The notes under the pieces were generated by a model that had not been told where the DNA came from, ran no database searches, and was given only the letters and a program-made list of their open reading frames with translations. Made by a program: the position numbers and the translations under genes. Positions 63,981-64,000 of a DNA stretch of 64,000 nucleotides are shown here, piece after piece (positions within the stretch are counted from its first letter, which is position 1; every line of letters starts with the position of its first letter). Source of the stretch: Chionis minor (Eukaryota > Chordata > Aves > Charadriiformes > Chionididae); NCBI GenBank assembly GCA_013398295.1, contig VZSF01001275.1, positions 45,306-109,305 on the forward strand. Direction: 5' to 3'.

Positions 63981-64000
63981 TTTTTTTTTTTTTTTTTTTT
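63981..64000. repeat. Poly-T run cut by the window end
   Basis: Twenty Ts up to the last base. It may continue outside. On the minus strand this is poly-A and could be the tail of a retrotransposed sequence lying to the right. That cannot be judged here. Confidence 0.85.

Noticed and set aside
1..64000. Endogenous retrovirus or LTR element
   Set aside because: I looked for paired LTRs (TG...CA ends), a primer-binding site with polypurine tract, and gag/pol-like frames, and found none.
1..64000. CRISPR array, operon or mobile prokaryotic island
   Set aside because: The sequence is vertebrate (avian CR1 throughout). No regularly spaced repeats or bacterial gene organisation occur.

Overview
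The window looks like about 64 kb of non-coding nuclear DNA from a bird. The main evidence is a set of CR1 (chicken repeat 1) non-LTR retrotransposon fragments with the avian hallmark 3' end: a run of ATTCTATGA-like 8-bp units preceded by the 'ttggactagatgacct...ccttccaacc' tract. Several copies still encode recognisable CR1 ORF2 reverse transcriptase pieces. No operon structure, dense coding or bacterial features are present. The sequence is AT-rich by eye, and almost every long open frame lies in a repeat or is a chance frame. I found no exon, tRNA, rRNA, snRNA or CRISPR array that I can support. The window is therefore either intergenic (gene-desert-like) or inside a long intron.

Layout. 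1-7.7 kb: unremarkable unique sequence with a purine/A-rich tract at 5586-5641. 7.76-8.67 kb: an old plus-strand CR1 with the end of ORF2 and the 3' UTR. 9.757-9.795 kb: a C homopolymer interrupted by NN. 13.8 kb and 18.0 kb: small CR1 tail fragments on opposite strands. 20.4-21.77 kb: a minus-strand CR1 reverse transcriptase core abutting a second minus-strand CR1 3' end, with a 56-bp tandem duplication across the join. 21.8-32.9 kb: the longest stretch with no recognisable element. 32.9-33.7 kb: a minus-strand CR1 with a large internal deletion. 34.05-35.0 kb: a much older CR1/L3-like fragment. 35.9-36.5 kb: a GC-richer block flanked by MIR-like remnants. 38.3 kb: a CR1 tail. 39.29 kb: a second C homopolymer with an N. 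42.28-42.6 kb: a very old reverse transcriptase fragment. 44.6-45.08 kb: a fairly well preserved plus-strand CR1. 48.7-49.06 kb: purine-rich DNA followed by a (TC)n microsatellite. 50.24 kb: poly-A with an N. 51.8 and 51.97-52.05 kb: a CCA microsatellite and a short AT-rich minisatellite. 54.95 kb: a CR1 tail of the same subfamily as the one at 32.9 kb. 59.3 kb: a possible MIR-like fragment. 62.5-63.27 kb: a GC-rich segment with a small CpG cluster. The window ends inside a poly-T run.

There are at least three age classes of CR1-type insertions. The ancient class (34.05 kb, 42.28 kb) resembles amniote CR1/L3-like sequences common in turtles and crocodilians. The intermediate class is degraded avian CR1 (7.76, 13.8, 18.0 kb). 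The younger class is the rest. Single or double Ns inside homopolymers suggest a short-read assembly. No multi-gene system is present, and I found nothing that supports a previously undescribed functional system. The most informative observations are structural: the internally deleted CR1, the duplication across two CR1s, the ancient CR1 remnants, the homopolymer/N sites and the GC-rich block near the right end.
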